This document shows positions 46,150-55,353 of a stretch of 64,000 nucleotides of DNA, piece by piece. Source of the DNA: Bradyrhizobium zhengyangense (GTDB taxonomy: Bacteria > Pseudomonadota > Alphaproteobacteria > Rhizobiales > Xanthobacteraceae). The notes beneath the pieces are model-generated. The model was not told where the DNA came from, searched no databases, and saw nothing but the letters and a program-made list of their open reading frames with translations. The stretch is from contig NZ_JAKLUA010000007.1 of NCBI RefSeq assembly GCF_022012435.1, positions 248,001-312,000 on the forward strand, read 5' to 3'. The translations under genes were made by a program, and so were the position numbers. The first letter of the stretch is position 1, and every line of letters starts with the position of its first letter.

Positions 46150-47760
46150 ATGCTGACCGAAGACGCAACCTACGACGAGCTCTATCGTAACTTCCGCTGG
46201 AACATCCCGGCGCGCTTCAACATCGCGGAGGCGTGCTGCGATCGCCATGCCGACGGCACCGGCCGGCTGGCGCTTGTTTATGTCGACGAGGTTGGTGCCA
46301 CCACGCGCACCTCTTTCGACGAGGTCGCGGAGATGTCGCGCCGCTTCGCCAATGTGCTGAAGGCGGACGGGCTTTCGCGTGGCGATCGCGTCGCGGTGTT
46401 CCAGTCGCAGTCGCTGGAGCTGCCGATCGCGCATTTGGCGGCGTTCCGCTCCGGGCTGATCTCGATCCCGCTGTTCACGCTGTTCGGCGAGGATGCGCTG
46501 GAATTCCGACTGTCGAATTCGCAAGCGAAGGCGATCATCGCGGACGAGGCAGGCTGGGAGAAGCTCACAAAGATCCGCGAACGGCTGCCTTATCTGCAGG
46601 ACATCTACGTCACGAGCGGCGCCGTGCACGCCGGCGCGAAACCGTTCTGGTCGGCAATCGAAACCGCGTCCGAGGATTTTGCCAATGTCGACACCTCCGC
46701 CGACGATCCCGCGCTGATCATCTACACCTCGGGCACCACAGGTAATCCGAAGGGCGCGCTGCATGCGCATCGCGTCGTGCTCGGCCATTTGCCCAACGTC
46801 GAGATGTGTCACAACTTCCTGCCGCGTCCCGGCGACCTGATGTGGACGCCGGCAGACTGGGCCTGGATCGGCGGCCTCATCAACGGCCTGTTCGCCTTCT
46901 GGTATCACGGCATTCCGCTGGTCGGACATCGCGCGCGAAAATTCGAGCCGCAGGCGGCGATGCAGATGATGGCCGATCTCGGCGTCCGCAACGTCTTCCT
47001 GCCGCCGACCGCGCTGAAGCTGATGCGGCAGGCGGGCGTCAAACATCCCGGCGTCAAGCTGCGCAGTATTTTCACCGGCGGTGAATCGCTCGGCGGCGAG
47101 CTGCTCGGCTGGGTGCGGGACACCTTTGGCATCGATGCGCACGAAGTGTTCGGCCAGACCGAGTGCAATCTCGTGATCGGCAGCAACGCCCATCTGTTTC
47201 CGATCCGGCCCGGTTCGATGGGCAAGGCGACGCCGGGGTTCGACGTCCGTATCGTCAACGACAAGGGCGAGGAGCAGCCGCGCGGCCAGCGCGGCATTAT
47301 CGGCGTTCGCCAGCCATGCCCCGTGACCATGCTCGAATACTGGCGTAACCCGGACGCGACGGCGAAGAAGTACGCCGGGGAATTCCTGCTGACCGGCGAT
47401 CTCGGCGTGCAGGATGACGACGGCTATTTCTGGTATGTCAGCCGCGAGGACGACGTCATCACCACGGCCGGCTATCGCGTCGGTCCGTCCGAGATCGAGC
47501 ATACGTTGATGAAGCATCCTTCGGTGGCGATGGCTGCGGTGGTCGGCATTCCCGATCCGATCCGCACCGAATCGATCAAGGCCTGGATCGTGCTGCGCCC
47601 GGGCTTTGCCGCTGATGATGCGCTCGCGCGCGAAATCCAGGAGTTCGTCAAGGTGCAGCTCGCGGCCCACGAATATCCGCGTTACGTGGAATTCGCGGAG
47701 ACCCTGCCAATGACGGCGACGGGAAAGGTGCTGCGGCGCGAACTGCGGGCAAGAGGTTAG
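46150..47760 (+). CDS. AMP-dependent acyl-CoA synthetase (medium-chain/AcsM-like)
   Basis: 536-aa ANL-superfamily ligase that activates a carboxylic acid as acyl-AMP and then acyl-CoA. AMP-binding P-loop YTSGTTGNPKGALHAH (about residue 198), A5 GQTEC, A7 LTGDLGVQDDDGYFWYVSREDDVI and the catalytic Lys of A10 in TATGKVLRREL are all present. The substrate is not assigned. Middle gene of epoxide hydrolase - synthetase - MarR, with gaps of 3 and 9 bp, suggesting a catabolic unit with its own regulator. Confidence 0.9.
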   Translation: MLTEDATYDELYRNFRWNIPARFNIAEACCDRHADGTGRLALVYVDEVGATTRTSFDEVAEMSRRFANVLKADGLSRGDRVAVFQSQSLELPIAHLAAFRSGLISIPLFTLFGEDALEFRLSNSQAKAIIADEAGWEKLTKIRERLPYLQDIYVTSGAVHAGAKPFWSAIETASEDFANVDTSADDPALIIYTSGTTGNPKGALHAHRVVLGHLPNVEMCHNFLPRPGDLMWTPADWAWIGGLINGLFAFWYHGIPLVGHRARKFEPQAAMQMMADLGVRNVFLPPTALKLMRQAGVKHPGVKLRSIFTGGESLGGELLGWVRDTFGIDAHEVFGQTECNLVIGSNAHLFPIRPGSMGKATPGFDVRIVNDKGEEQPRGQRGIIGVRQPCPVTMLEYWRNPDATAKKYAGEFLLTGDLGVQDDDGYFWYVSREDDVITTAGYRVGPSEIEHTLMKHPSVAMAAVVGIPDPIRTESIKAWIVLRPGFAADDALAREIQEFVKVQLAAHEYPRYVEFAETLPMTATGKVLRRELRARG

Positions 47761-47769
47761 CTTCCGACA

Positions 47770-48237
47770 ATGCCGAAGACGTCTCACGCCGCGGGGCTGC
47801 ACCGCGCCTCACTTGCGAAGCTCGATGATCTCGATGCGGCGCTGGAGCTCATGTATTATGGCTGGCGCGGGATGACGCTGGAGGCCGACGACTATCTGGC
47901 AAAGCAGGGCCTGTCGCGCTCGCACCATCGCATTCTCTACGTGGTGGCGCGCCGGCCGGATATCGCCATCGGGTCGCTGATCGAGATCCTCGGCATTTCC
48001 AAGCAGGCGCTGAACCGGCCGCTCACTCTGTTGCTGGAACGCAAGCTGCTGACGTCGCAGCGGTCGCCCGAGCAGCATCGCTCGAAACTGTTGCGTCTGA
48101 CGGCTGCGGGGCAGCGCATCGAGCAAACGGCCTCGGGGCATGAGCGCGAGGTCATGCGCAAGGCATTTGATCGCGTCGGCGCCCGCGGCGCGGCGGCCTG
48201 GATGGCCGTCATGAAGACGATCGCCGACAATAACTGA
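47770..48237 (+). CDS. MarR family transcriptional regulator
   Basis: 155-aa winged-helix regulator: recognition region SRSHHRILYVVARRPDIAIGSLIEILGISKQALNRPLTLLLERKLL (about 50-95) with wing QRSPEQHRSKLLRLT. MarR proteins usually repress nearby genes and release DNA on binding an aromatic or acyl-CoA ligand. It is the last gene of the hydrolase/synthetase unit, 9 bp behind it, and is the likely controller of that unit. Confidence 0.87.
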   Translation: MPKTSHAAGLHRASLAKLDDLDAALELMYYGWRGMTLEADDYLAKQGLSRSHHRILYVVARRPDIAIGSLIEILGISKQALNRPLTLLLERKLLTSQRSPEQHRSKLLRLTAAGQRIEQTASGHEREVMRKAFDRVGARGAAAWMAVMKTIADNN

Positions 48238-48319
48238 TCGGCTTTCAGGTCAATAGTGTTGACATGAAAGGTAAGCTTTGCCAATTTCCTCGTGAGCCGG
48301 AAGAGGCTTGTGTTGGAAA

Positions 48320-48766
48320 ATGATCATGCACCTTTCGGATTTCGTCCTGCTGCTCAACACGCTGTGGTTCGGTGGCGCTTTCATCCAGTTCAGTATCGCG
48401 CAAACGAACACGTTGAAGATCCTGCTGCCTCGGGAAGAGCGCAGCAATCCGATCGCGCCGACGCTGGCGGCCAGCGTAGCTTTCCTCGGCGGGATGAATC
48501 TGCCGATCGGTCTACTCTCGTTCTATTTGCTGGCGGCGCGTCCGTCGTTCTTCCAGCCGGTCGAAGCGCAGCTTGCGCTGTTTCTGTTCTTCGCCGCCTG
48601 CCATTTCAGCCAATTCGCCTATAATCTTCCCGTGCTGATGCGCGGCGGACGCGTCGGGGTGGCTTACTGGCCGGTGCTGAAAGGCCCGATGCTCAGGATC
48701 TTCGTCATCGATGCAACGCTGTTTGCGGCCAATCTCGGCGTCGCGCTGCTGCTCATATCTCGTTAG
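48320..48766 (+). CDS. Hypothetical four-helix membrane protein
   Basis: 148 aa with four hydrophobic segments (starting LSDFVLLLNTLWFGGAFIQF and ending FVIDATLFAANLGVALLLIS). No family is recognised. The ATG at 48320 follows GTTGGAAA; an ATG two codons later is equally possible. A TTGACA box is visible near 48260. Its TAG overlaps the TAA of the convergent kinase gene. Confidence 0.65.
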   Translation: MIMHLSDFVLLLNTLWFGGAFIQFSIAQTNTLKILLPREERSNPIAPTLAASVAFLGGMNLPIGLLSFYLLAARPSFFQPVEAQLALFLFFAACHFSQFAYNLPVLMRGGRVGVAYWPVLKGPMLRIFVIDATLFAANLGVALLLISR

Positions 48767-50994
48767 CGCGATGGCGCCGACAACGCGGACCGCAGCATCG
48801 CGGCGAGGTCCTGCCGCTTGAACGGTTTTGTCAGAATGCGGGCGTCGATCCCGTCGGGAGTCTTGACCGGAGTCTGGCTGTAGCCGGAGGTGAACAGCAC
48901 TTTGAGGTCAGGCCGCAGCGCTGTAGCTTGCCGCGCCAGTTCCGGTCCGAACATGCCGCCGGGCATCACGACATCCGTGAACAGCAGATGGATGTCGCCG
49001 GGCTCGCGCAGGACATCCAGCGCCGTGGGCCCGTTCGACGTCGCGATGACACGGTAGCCGAGCGTCCGCAGCTCGCTCTCGACATAGGCGCGCACCATAT
49101 CGTCGTCTTCGACCACGAGAATGGTCCCGCTTGCCTCGGGTGGGAGGATCGGTTCCGCGGGAGCCGGCTCCTCGTTCGGCGCCGAAGCGATACGTGGGAA
49201 GAACAGCCTGACGACGCTGCCTTCCCTGGGCTCGGACTGGAGCTGCACGAGTCCGCCGGACTGTTGCGCAAACCCGTAGACCATGCTCAGGCCGAGGCCT
49301 GTGCCCTTGCCGACCTCCTTGGTGGTGAAGAACGGCTCGAACGCGCGGTTCGCGACATCAGCTGCCATGCCGCAGCCGGTGTCGGTTACGGCCACCATGA
49401 CGTAATCGCCGGGCCGCGGCTCGCCGTCGACGTCGAGTTCGGACGAACCGAGCGAAATATTGCGCACCTCGACCGTCAGTCTGCCGCCGTCGGGCATGGC
49501 ATCGCGCGCGTTGAGCACGAGGTTGAGCAAGGCGGTTGCGAGCTGGCTTGGATCGACGCTGGCCGGCCACAGATCGGCGCCGAAGGCGAAGCTGCATTCG
49601 ATGTGCTCGCCGAGCGACCGGCGCAGCAACTGCTCCATGCCGACGACCTTCTCGGCGATGTCGATCTCGCGCGGTCTTAAGGGCTGCTTGCGCGCGAAGG
49701 CGAGCAGGCTTCGCGTCAGGTCGGAGCCGCGCTCGGCCGCCGTCGCGATATCGCTCGCGATCTGGTGCAGTTCCTTGTTGTCCGCCAGCCTGTCGGCGAG
49801 ATGCTCGGAGTTGCCGAGGATGACGGTCAAGAGATTGTTGAAGTCATGCGCCACACCGCCGGTGAGCTGGCCCATGGCCTCCATCTTCTGGGACTGGCTG
49901 AGCTTGTGGCTCAGGTCGGCGATGGCGGCGCGCTGCTGCTCGAGCGACTCCGCGGTGTCGTTGAGCAGCATCATCAATCCGCCGAGTTCCCCGCGCGGAT
50001 GCGGCGGCGGAATGCGTGCGCTGAGATCGCCGAGCCCCAGCCGCTTCGCCATCGTGGCGAGCCGGCCGACCTGGCGTCCGACGCTGACGGTTGCGAGGAT
50101 CCAGACGCCGGCGAGCAGCAGCAGCGAGGCCACCGCGAGGATCGCCAGATCCTCGTAGAGCCGGCGGTTCGCCGCCGCGACCAGTCCGTCCTTGGAGCGT
50201 CCAACGATAATATAAAGGCCGGCCTTGCGGATCGACGGCGAGCGGGCGACAGCCCAGACCTGCGTGTGGCCCGTGCGATCGGTGACCTCGCGAGATGCCG
50301 CACCATCGGGCGACGACGCCGCAAAGCGAAACAGATCGGAGCCGGCGATCGACGCGCCGACCGGATCGCTCCAGCCGCCGCCCTTGGGGGCGACCAGCAC
50401 CGTACCCTTGCTGTCGACGAACAGGATCTCCTTCTCGGCGAGCAACCGCCTGTCGTGAAACTCCGCGAACTTGTTCAGGTTGAACGAGGCGAGCAGGACG
50501 AATTTCAGCGCGCCGGCGTCAGAGCGCGCCGGATAGGCAATCTGGAGGACCGACAGTCCGGTCAGGCGGCCGAACACCGGCTCCAGCGCGACGGTACCTT
50601 GCGAGACCTTCGCCTGCCTGAAATAGGCACGATCATTCAGATCGAGCGTGCGGTTGCTGCGGAGCGAGTCGCAGAACAGGCTGCCGTCCGGATTAATCGT
50701 CAAGATTCCCGTGAACTGCGGATACTCCTCGCGCACATCGGACAGAAACGCAGAGCACGCCGCCTTGTCGCTTGTGTCGAGATCGCGGGCGCGGGCAAGG
50801 CCATAGTCAAGCTGGGCAGTGCCCTGGATCTTCTCGTCGAGATCGCTGGCAATGTCGTCGGCTGAAGCGACGAGATTGGCCAGCGCAGCGTTGATCTCGC
50901 TGGTCCGGTTCTGCACGAAGCGCAAGCCGACGAGGCTCGCCGGCACCAGCATGGCCGCGATGACGAGGATCAGTAACCGGGTACGCAGGCTCAT
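48763..50994 (-). CDS. Hybrid sensor histidine kinase with periplasmic sensor and receiver
   Basis: 743 aa. TM1 (about 5-27), a periplasmic Cache-like sensor (about 30-280: PQFTGILTINPDGSLFCDSL, RAYFRQAK), TM2 (about 285-310), HAMP (about 312-365), a dimerisation helix of the HDFNNLLT type with phospho-His in GGVAHDFNNLLTVILG, an intact ATPase domain (NLVLNARDAMPDG, DTGCGM, GKGTGLGLSMVYG) and a C-terminal receiver with phospho-Asp in LLFTDVVMPGG. ATG 50994 opens TM1. No cognate response regulator gene is adjacent. Confidence 0.9.
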   Translation of the reverse strand: MSLRTRLLILVIAAMLVPASLVGLRFVQNRTSEINAALANLVASADDIASDLDEKIQGTAQLDYGLARARDLDTSDKAACSAFLSDVREEYPQFTGILTINPDGSLFCDSLRSNRTLDLNDRAYFRQAKVSQGTVALEPVFGRLTGLSVLQIAYPARSDAGALKFVLLASFNLNKFAEFHDRRLLAEKEILFVDSKGTVLVAPKGGGWSDPVGASIAGSDLFRFAASSPDGAASREVTDRTGHTQVWAVARSPSIRKAGLYIIVGRSKDGLVAAANRRLYEDLAILAVASLLLLAGVWILATVSVGRQVGRLATMAKRLGLGDLSARIPPPHPRGELGGLMMLLNDTAESLEQQRAAIADLSHKLSQSQKMEAMGQLTGGVAHDFNNLLTVILGNSEHLADRLADNKELHQIASDIATAAERGSDLTRSLLAFARKQPLRPREIDIAEKVVGMEQLLRRSLGEHIECSFAFGADLWPASVDPSQLATALLNLVLNARDAMPDGGRLTVEVRNISLGSSELDVDGEPRPGDYVMVAVTDTGCGMAADVANRAFEPFFTTKEVGKGTGLGLSMVYGFAQQSGGLVQLQSEPREGSVVRLFFPRIASAPNEEPAPAEPILPPEASGTILVVEDDDMVRAYVESELRTLGYRVIATSNGPTALDVLREPGDIHLLFTDVVMPGGMFGPELARQATALRPDLKVLFTSGYSQTPVKTPDGIDARILTKPFKRQDLAAMLRSALSAPSR

Positions 50995-51222
50995 CGATCT
51001 GCCGGTCCGCTGTTGGAGGTACAATTTGCGGCACGATCGTCTGCCCCGTCCATAGGCGTCGGTGCGAAATATAGTACCGAAGGCTAAAGATTTTGCCACC
51101 GGCGCGTTGCGGTGTCGCTGGCGACCTCCCGCTATCAGGCATCAAGTTGCGCCCGCGCGCAGTGACGCTAATATTGCGCCCTGCGCGCGGCAAAAGATCG
51201 CGCCGATGAGCGGAGGAAGCTG

Positions 51223-51996
51223 ATGTCCATCTCGGGCAAGGTCGATCCGGTGGTGCGTCCTGTTGCGGCGACCGACATCGCCGAGTCGCTGGTCGAGGGC
51301 CTGCGCGATTTCCAGGCGCTGCCGATTTACGGGCTCTGCTTCGGCGCGCTCTACGCCGCCGGCGGCATCACCATCATGCTCTGCCTCACCGCCTTCGGCA
51401 TGGTCTATCTCGTCTATCCGCTGGCGGCCGGTTTTGCCCTGATCGGGCCCTTCGTCGCGATCGGCCTTTATGAGGTGAGCCGCCGCCGCGAGCGCGGCGA
51501 GCCCGTCTCTTTCGGCGCGATCTGGTCGGCGATCCGCTCGCGCAGCGAAATCGGATGGATGGCCTTCGTCACGCTGTTCGTGTTCGTGATCTGGATGTAC
51601 CAGGTGCGGCTGTTGATCGCATTGTTGCTGGGCCTGCACGCCTCGTTCTCGAGCTTGCAGGAATTCATGACGGTGGTGCTGACCACCAACGAGGGCTTGC
51701 TGTTCCTCGCGATCGGCAATGCGGTCGGCGCGGCGTTGTCGTTGATCCTGTTTTCACTGACCGTGGTGTCGTTTCCGCTGCTGCTCGATCGCGAGGTCGA
51801 TTTCGTCACCGCGATGGTGACGAGCGTGCGCGCGGTGGTGACGAGCCCGCTGCCGATGATCGGCTGGGCCGCTGTCATCGTGATCCTGCTGATCGTGTCG
51901 GCGCTGCCGTATTTCCTCGGCCTGGTGGTGACGCTGCCGGTGCTCGGGCATGCGACATGGCATCTCTATCGGCGGCTGGTGGTGCCGGTGGCATAA
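51223..51996 (+). CDS. DUF2189 integral membrane protein
   Basis: 257-aa inner-membrane protein with about six hydrophobic segments and the DUF2189 layout (an initial DIAESLVEGLRDFQALPIYGLCFGALYAA block, then GFALIGPFVAIGLYEVSRRRERGE). Function unknown in the family; links to cytochrome c oxidase genes have been noted elsewhere, but none is here. The ATG at 51223 follows GGAGGAAGC. It is divergent from the hybrid kinase. Confidence 0.83.
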   Translation: MSISGKVDPVVRPVAATDIAESLVEGLRDFQALPIYGLCFGALYAAGGITIMLCLTAFGMVYLVYPLAAGFALIGPFVAIGLYEVSRRRERGEPVSFGAIWSAIRSRSEIGWMAFVTLFVFVIWMYQVRLLIALLLGLHASFSSLQEFMTVVLTTNEGLLFLAIGNAVGAALSLILFSLTVVSFPLLLDREVDFVTAMVTSVRAVVTSPLPMIGWAAVIVILLIVSALPYFLGLVVTLPVLGHATWHLYRRLVVPVA

Positions 51997-52303
51997 AAGA
52001 GGCGCCGGACGCAACGGAAACGGGCTATTCGTCCGTTTCGCCGGCGTTATTCGACTGACAGAGCATTCGGCGCTGCAAAAGCCCGGGGCGGGGCGAGAAA
52101 ACGATAGCTAATTGCTGTGATTGCGCGCACGGTGCGCCAATGTCGGAAAGAACAGCCGTCTTTGCGCGCACGCGACGCGACGAATATGCGCGGGCAATGT
52201 GAACAAACTCATCCTTCACACCCGTGGATGCTGCTGATCACGACGGATGCCTGAAAGATTTCACTGCAGTTCGATGTGAACGAACGCCAACCGAAAGCAC
52301 CTG
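51997..52303. other. Intergenic stretch, no gene seen
   Basis: About 300 bp between the DUF2189 gene and the next small gene. It holds no terminator with a T-tail and no convincing frame; only short GC palindromes such as GCGC..GCGC near 52128 are visible. Confidence 0.5.
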
Positions 52304-52483
52304 ATGCAAACTCTCTCCCCACGGCACGTCAAGACAGAAGAAGCGCTCCGGCTCGGCGTGGAGTCGGGCTGGTACGCAATCAAGGTCAGCGGGACCTTCG
52401 TCTTGGGCCCGCACGACTCCGAAGCGGATTGCCATCGCAAGATCGACGAGATTCATCCACCGCCGGTGAAGAAGAAGCGATGA
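52304..52483 (+). CDS. Small hypothetical protein (59 aa)
   Basis: Reads MQTLSPRHVKTEEALRLGV..., then GWYAIKVSGTFVLGPHDSEADC, and ends in a basic tail PPPVKKKR. It is short and in a different frame from a longer spurious frame over the same bases. I recall similar proteins in Bradyrhizobium, but no function. The ribosome site is weak. It converges with the AHSA1 operon 18 bp away. Confidence 0.6.
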   Translation: MQTLSPRHVKTEEALRLGVESGWYAIKVSGTFVLGPHDSEADCHRKIDEIHPPPVKKKR

Positions 52484-52501
52484 GGCCGCAGATTCTGGCC
52501 A

Positions 52502-53014
52502 CTACGGCGTCTTGATCCCCATCGCCTTCAGCGCCGCCAGCATCCGTGCCGGCGGTGCTGTCTTGATCTGCGGCGCCTTTCCTGTCTCCAGCAGGCTCTT
52601 CAGCCCCGACAGGATCGCCGGCCAGCCGGCGCGGCCGCCGGAGAGGATGTCGTCGCTGAGATCGCGATCGTGGCGTTCGCTCATGATGAGACGGACGGCT
52701 TCTCCGGCTTGCTCGATCTCGTAGGTCACGAGCGTGGTGCCGAGCTTGGCGACGAGGTCGGGCCAGTTGACGTTCCATGTCACCGTCAGCTTCCTCGGCG
52801 GATCGTATTCGAAGACTTCACCAGAAATGTGCTCCGAGCCGTCAGGCGCGCGCACGACAAACGTGCCGCCGAGCTTCGGCTGCATCTCCACGGCGAAGCC
52901 CGAAAAATACTTTCGGCTGAATTCGGCCGAGGTGAGGGCCTCCCACACCTTCTCCGGCGTCGAGGCGATGTAGATGGTGTAGACCGTGAGGGGCTTGAAC
53001 TGGTCGAGATTCAT
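52502..53014 (-). CDS. SRPBCC/AHSA1 family protein
   Basis: 170-aa START/Bet v1-fold protein with the family start VYTIYIASTPEKVWEALTSAEFSRKYFSG and the strand pattern DPPRKLTVTWN. A hydrophobic ligand pocket is typical; the ligand is unknown. Last gene of an ArsR-AHSA1-AHSA1 operon; its ATG overlaps the previous stop by 4 bp. About 40% similar by eye to its neighbour, so a tandem duplication is likely. Confidence 0.87.
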   Translation of the reverse strand: MNLDQFKPLTVYTIYIASTPEKVWEALTSAEFSRKYFSGFAVEMQPKLGGTFVVRAPDGSEHISGEVFEYDPPRKLTVTWNVNWPDLVAKLGTTLVTYEIEQAGEAVRLIMSERHDRDLSDDILSGGRAGWPAILSGLKSLLETGKAPQIKTAPPARMLAALKAMGIKTP

Positions 53015-53484
53015 TTTGCGTCGAATCCCTTGTTGAGGGCTGCGCGCGTGATGTTGAGCAGCTTGCCGGTCTCGAGCAGGCTCTTGAGCTGCGACAGAAT
53101 GGCCGGCCAGCCGTTGGAGACGGCGCCGAGATATTTGCCGCCCTCGATGAAGCCATCATGCAGCACGGTCAAACGCACGACCGGTCCGAAGGGTTCGATG
53201 GTGAAGACGACGCGCGAGATCGGCTCGCCGCGCAGTTCTTCATATTTCAGATGCTTGAAGCTGTAGGACAGCCGTCGCGGCGGATCGGCCTCGAGGATTT
53301 CGCCTGAATCGGTGACCTCGCCGTCCAGCGAAAGCGCAAAGGGCGAGCCGACCTTCCAGTCGGAGCGGACCTCGGCGCCGAACCAATATTGCCTGGTGAA
53401 CTCGCTTGACGTCAGCGCCTGCCACAGCTTTTCCGGCGTGGTCTCGATGTAGGTGACATAGACGAATTGTGGCTTACTCATCAC
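53011..53484 (-). CDS. SRPBCC/AHSA1 family protein
   Basis: 157-aa START/Bet v1-fold protein (YVTYIETTPEKLWQALTSSEFTRQYWFGAEV; DPPRRLSYSFKH; GWPAILSQLKSLLETG near the end). It is the middle gene of the operon, overlapping the ArsR gene by 11 bp and the second AHSA1 gene by 4 bp. Such ArsR-SRPBCC pairs are common; the regulator probably senses the same or a related ligand. Confidence 0.88.
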   Translation of the reverse strand: MMSKPQFVYVTYIETTPEKLWQALTSSEFTRQYWFGAEVRSDWKVGSPFALSLDGEVTDSGEILEADPPRRLSYSFKHLKYEELRGEPISRVVFTIEPFGPVVRLTVLHDGFIEGGKYLGAVSNGWPAILSQLKSLLETGKLLNITRAALNKGFDAK

Positions 53485-53788
53485 GCTTCTCCAGCTGGCG
53501 TTTCAATTCGCCGAGTGCGGCGAGCTTGCCGCGCTCGAATTTCCTGATCCAGCGCTCGCCGATCTGGTGGATCGGCACCGGGTTGAGATAGTGCAGCTTC
53601 TCGCGGCCATGCTTGATGGTCGTGACCAGATTGGCCTCTTCCAGAATGACCAGGTGTTTCGTCACGGCTTGGCGCGTCATCGCGAGGCCTTCGCAAAGCT
53701 CGTTTAGCGTCTGGCCGTTCCTGGCGTGAAGCCGGTCCAGCAGCGACCGTCGCGATGTGTCGGCGAGCGCTTTGAAGACTTCATCCAT
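53474..53788 (-). CDS. ArsR-family regulator of the AHSA1 operon
   Basis: 104-aa winged-helix protein: MDEVFKALADTSRRSLLDRLHARNGQTLNELCEGLAMTRQAVTKHLVILEE region covers the helix-turn-helix, followed by the wing KHGREKLHYLNP. No metal-binding Cys motif is visible, as in the non-metal ArsR group that partners SRPBCC proteins. ATG 53788 is chosen; an upstream ATG at 53806 lies inside the operator. First gene of the three-gene operon. Confidence 0.88.
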   Translation of the reverse strand: MDEVFKALADTSRRSLLDRLHARNGQTLNELCEGLAMTRQAVTKHLVILEEANLVTTIKHGREKLHYLNPVPIHQIGERWIRKFERGKLAALGELKRQLEKRDE

Positions 53789-53800
53789 GGCGGCGATATT

Positions 53801-53820
53801 AGGCAACCAAATGGTTGCCT
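53801..53820. promoter_or_regulatory. Operator palindrome of the ArsR-AHSA1 operon
   Basis: Perfect 9-bp inverted repeat AGGCAACCA (53801-53809) / TGGTTGCCT (53812-53820) 12 bp before the ArsR start, well placed for autorepression. Confidence 0.65.
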
Positions 53821-53905
53821 GTCAAGATGGTGTCTTTGGCGCGTGCGATCGGCTGTGCTAACCTTGACGCTCAGCCAACGCAGATTGGTTCCGGGGAGGA
53901 CCTTG

Positions 53906-55351
53906 ATGTTCCGTTGCGTCTTGACTGCTGCCGCCCTCGTCTTTTTCGCCGGCAGCACTTTTGTTCACGCCCAGAAGCAGACGATCGGCGCGCCGCCTGA
54001 GGCGTCGAACATGAAGCTCGTCGGCAGCAACGATCTTCAGGGGCGCAGCGCCTATCAGCCGACCATCCATCATCAGGGCGACCGCTGGATCGCCTATATC
54101 GGTCATCATGGCGGCACCGATGACGTGCTGGCGCCTGTCAATCCGATGACCGGCAAGGCGGAGCCGAACGGGACCTCGATCATCGACGTCACCGATCCCG
54201 CGCATCCCAAATATCTCAGGCACCTGCCGGGGCAGGAGGGCAAATATGAATCCGGCGGCGCGCAGATGGTGCGCGTGTGCGACGGCAAGACCTTGCCGAA
54301 GGGCGATCCCAACGCGGTCTACATGTTGCGCACCTTCGGCAGCCAGGCGCATGAGATCTGGAACGTCGCCGATCCCGCCAACCCCGCGCTGATCACGCGC
54401 CTCGGCGGCTTGAAGGACACGCACAAGAGCTGGTGGGAATGCGACACCGGCATTGCCTATCTCGTCTCGGGCGCGCCGGACTGGCGCACGCGGCGCATGA
54501 CGCAGATCTACGATCTCTCGGATCCGGCGCATCCGCAAAAGATCCGCGACTTTGGCCTGCCCGGCCAGGAGCCCGGGTCGACCGGCGCGGTGCCGACCGA
54601 ATTGCACGGACCGATCTCGACCGGGCCGAACGGCAACCGCGTCTATTTCGGCTATGGCACCAACAAGGGCGGCATCCTGCAGATCGTCGATCGCGAGAAG
54701 CTGCTGACGGGGCCGAAGGAGCCGACGCCCGACAATCTGCGCTTTCCCGAGATATCGCGGCTGCCGATGTCCGCCTTCAACGGCGCGCACACGACGTTTC
54801 CGATGCTCGATATGCCCGTCGCTGAGTTTGCCGAGGACAAGGACGGCAAGACGCGCGACATCGTCATGATCGTGGATGAGGCGATCCTCAACGAATGCGG
54901 CGAGGCCAGGCAGATGGTGTGGTTCGCCGACGTCACCACCGAGACGCGGCCGATGATGATCTCGAGCTACACCGTGCCGGAGGCCAGCGGACAGTTCTGC
55001 CAGCGCGGCGGCCGTTTCGGCTCGCATTCGTCGAATGAGAGCATGGCGCCGGTCTATTACAAGAAGATGGCTTTCATCGCCTTCTTCAACGCCGGCGTTC
55101 GCGCGCTCGACATCCGCGATCCCTATCATCCCAAGGAAGTCGGCTATTTCATCCCGGCGATCACGCAGGCGACCGACAAGCGCTGCATTCCCGTGGAGGG
55201 CGGCGAGCGCTGCAAGGTCGCGATCCAAACCAACAATGTCGAGACCGACGATCGCGGCTACATCTACATCGTCGATCGTGCCAACACCGGCCTGCACATC
55301 CTCGAACTGGCCGGAGCGGCGCGGGCCGTCGCCGGCTTGCCGAAGAATTGA
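53906..55351 (+). CDS. Secreted LVIVD beta-propeller-like protein
   Basis: 481 aa with a signal peptide (about 1-22, ending TFVHA-QK). The mature part holds LVIVD-type repeats, e.g. SIIDVTDPAHPKYLRHL, IWNVADPANPALITRLGG, IYDLSDPAHPQKIRDFG and ALDIRDPYHPKEVGYF, consistent with a periplasmic or surface beta-propeller. Several Cys (CDGK, WECDTG, QFCQRG, KRCIP, ERCKV) may form disulfides. The ligand is unknown. GGGGAGG precedes the ATG. The next gene starts 2 bp after the stop. Confidence 0.83.
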   Translation: MFRCVLTAAALVFFAGSTFVHAQKQTIGAPPEASNMKLVGSNDLQGRSAYQPTIHHQGDRWIAYIGHHGGTDDVLAPVNPMTGKAEPNGTSIIDVTDPAHPKYLRHLPGQEGKYESGGAQMVRVCDGKTLPKGDPNAVYMLRTFGSQAHEIWNVADPANPALITRLGGLKDTHKSWWECDTGIAYLVSGAPDWRTRRMTQIYDLSDPAHPQKIRDFGLPGQEPGSTGAVPTELHGPISTGPNGNRVYFGYGTNKGGILQIVDREKLLTGPKEPTPDNLRFPEISRLPMSAFNGAHTTFPMLDMPVAEFAEDKDGKTRDIVMIVDEAILNECGEARQMVWFADVTTETRPMMISSYTVPEASGQFCQRGGRFGSHSSNESMAPVYYKKMAFIAFFNAGVRALDIRDPYHPKEVGYFIPAITQATDKRCIPVEGGERCKVAIQTNNVETDDRGYIYIVDRANTGLHILELAGAARAVAGLPKN

Positions 55352-55353
55352 CG

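Noticed and set aside
45715..47802. 695-codon open frame antisense to the epoxide hydrolase and acyl-CoA synthetase
   Set aside because: Spans two well-supported genes on the other strand; no ribosome site and no domain.
52276..52515. 79-codon plus-strand frame over the small gene at 52304
   Set aside because: The alternative frame is Arg-rich and lacks a ribosome site; the 59-aa frame has more natural composition.
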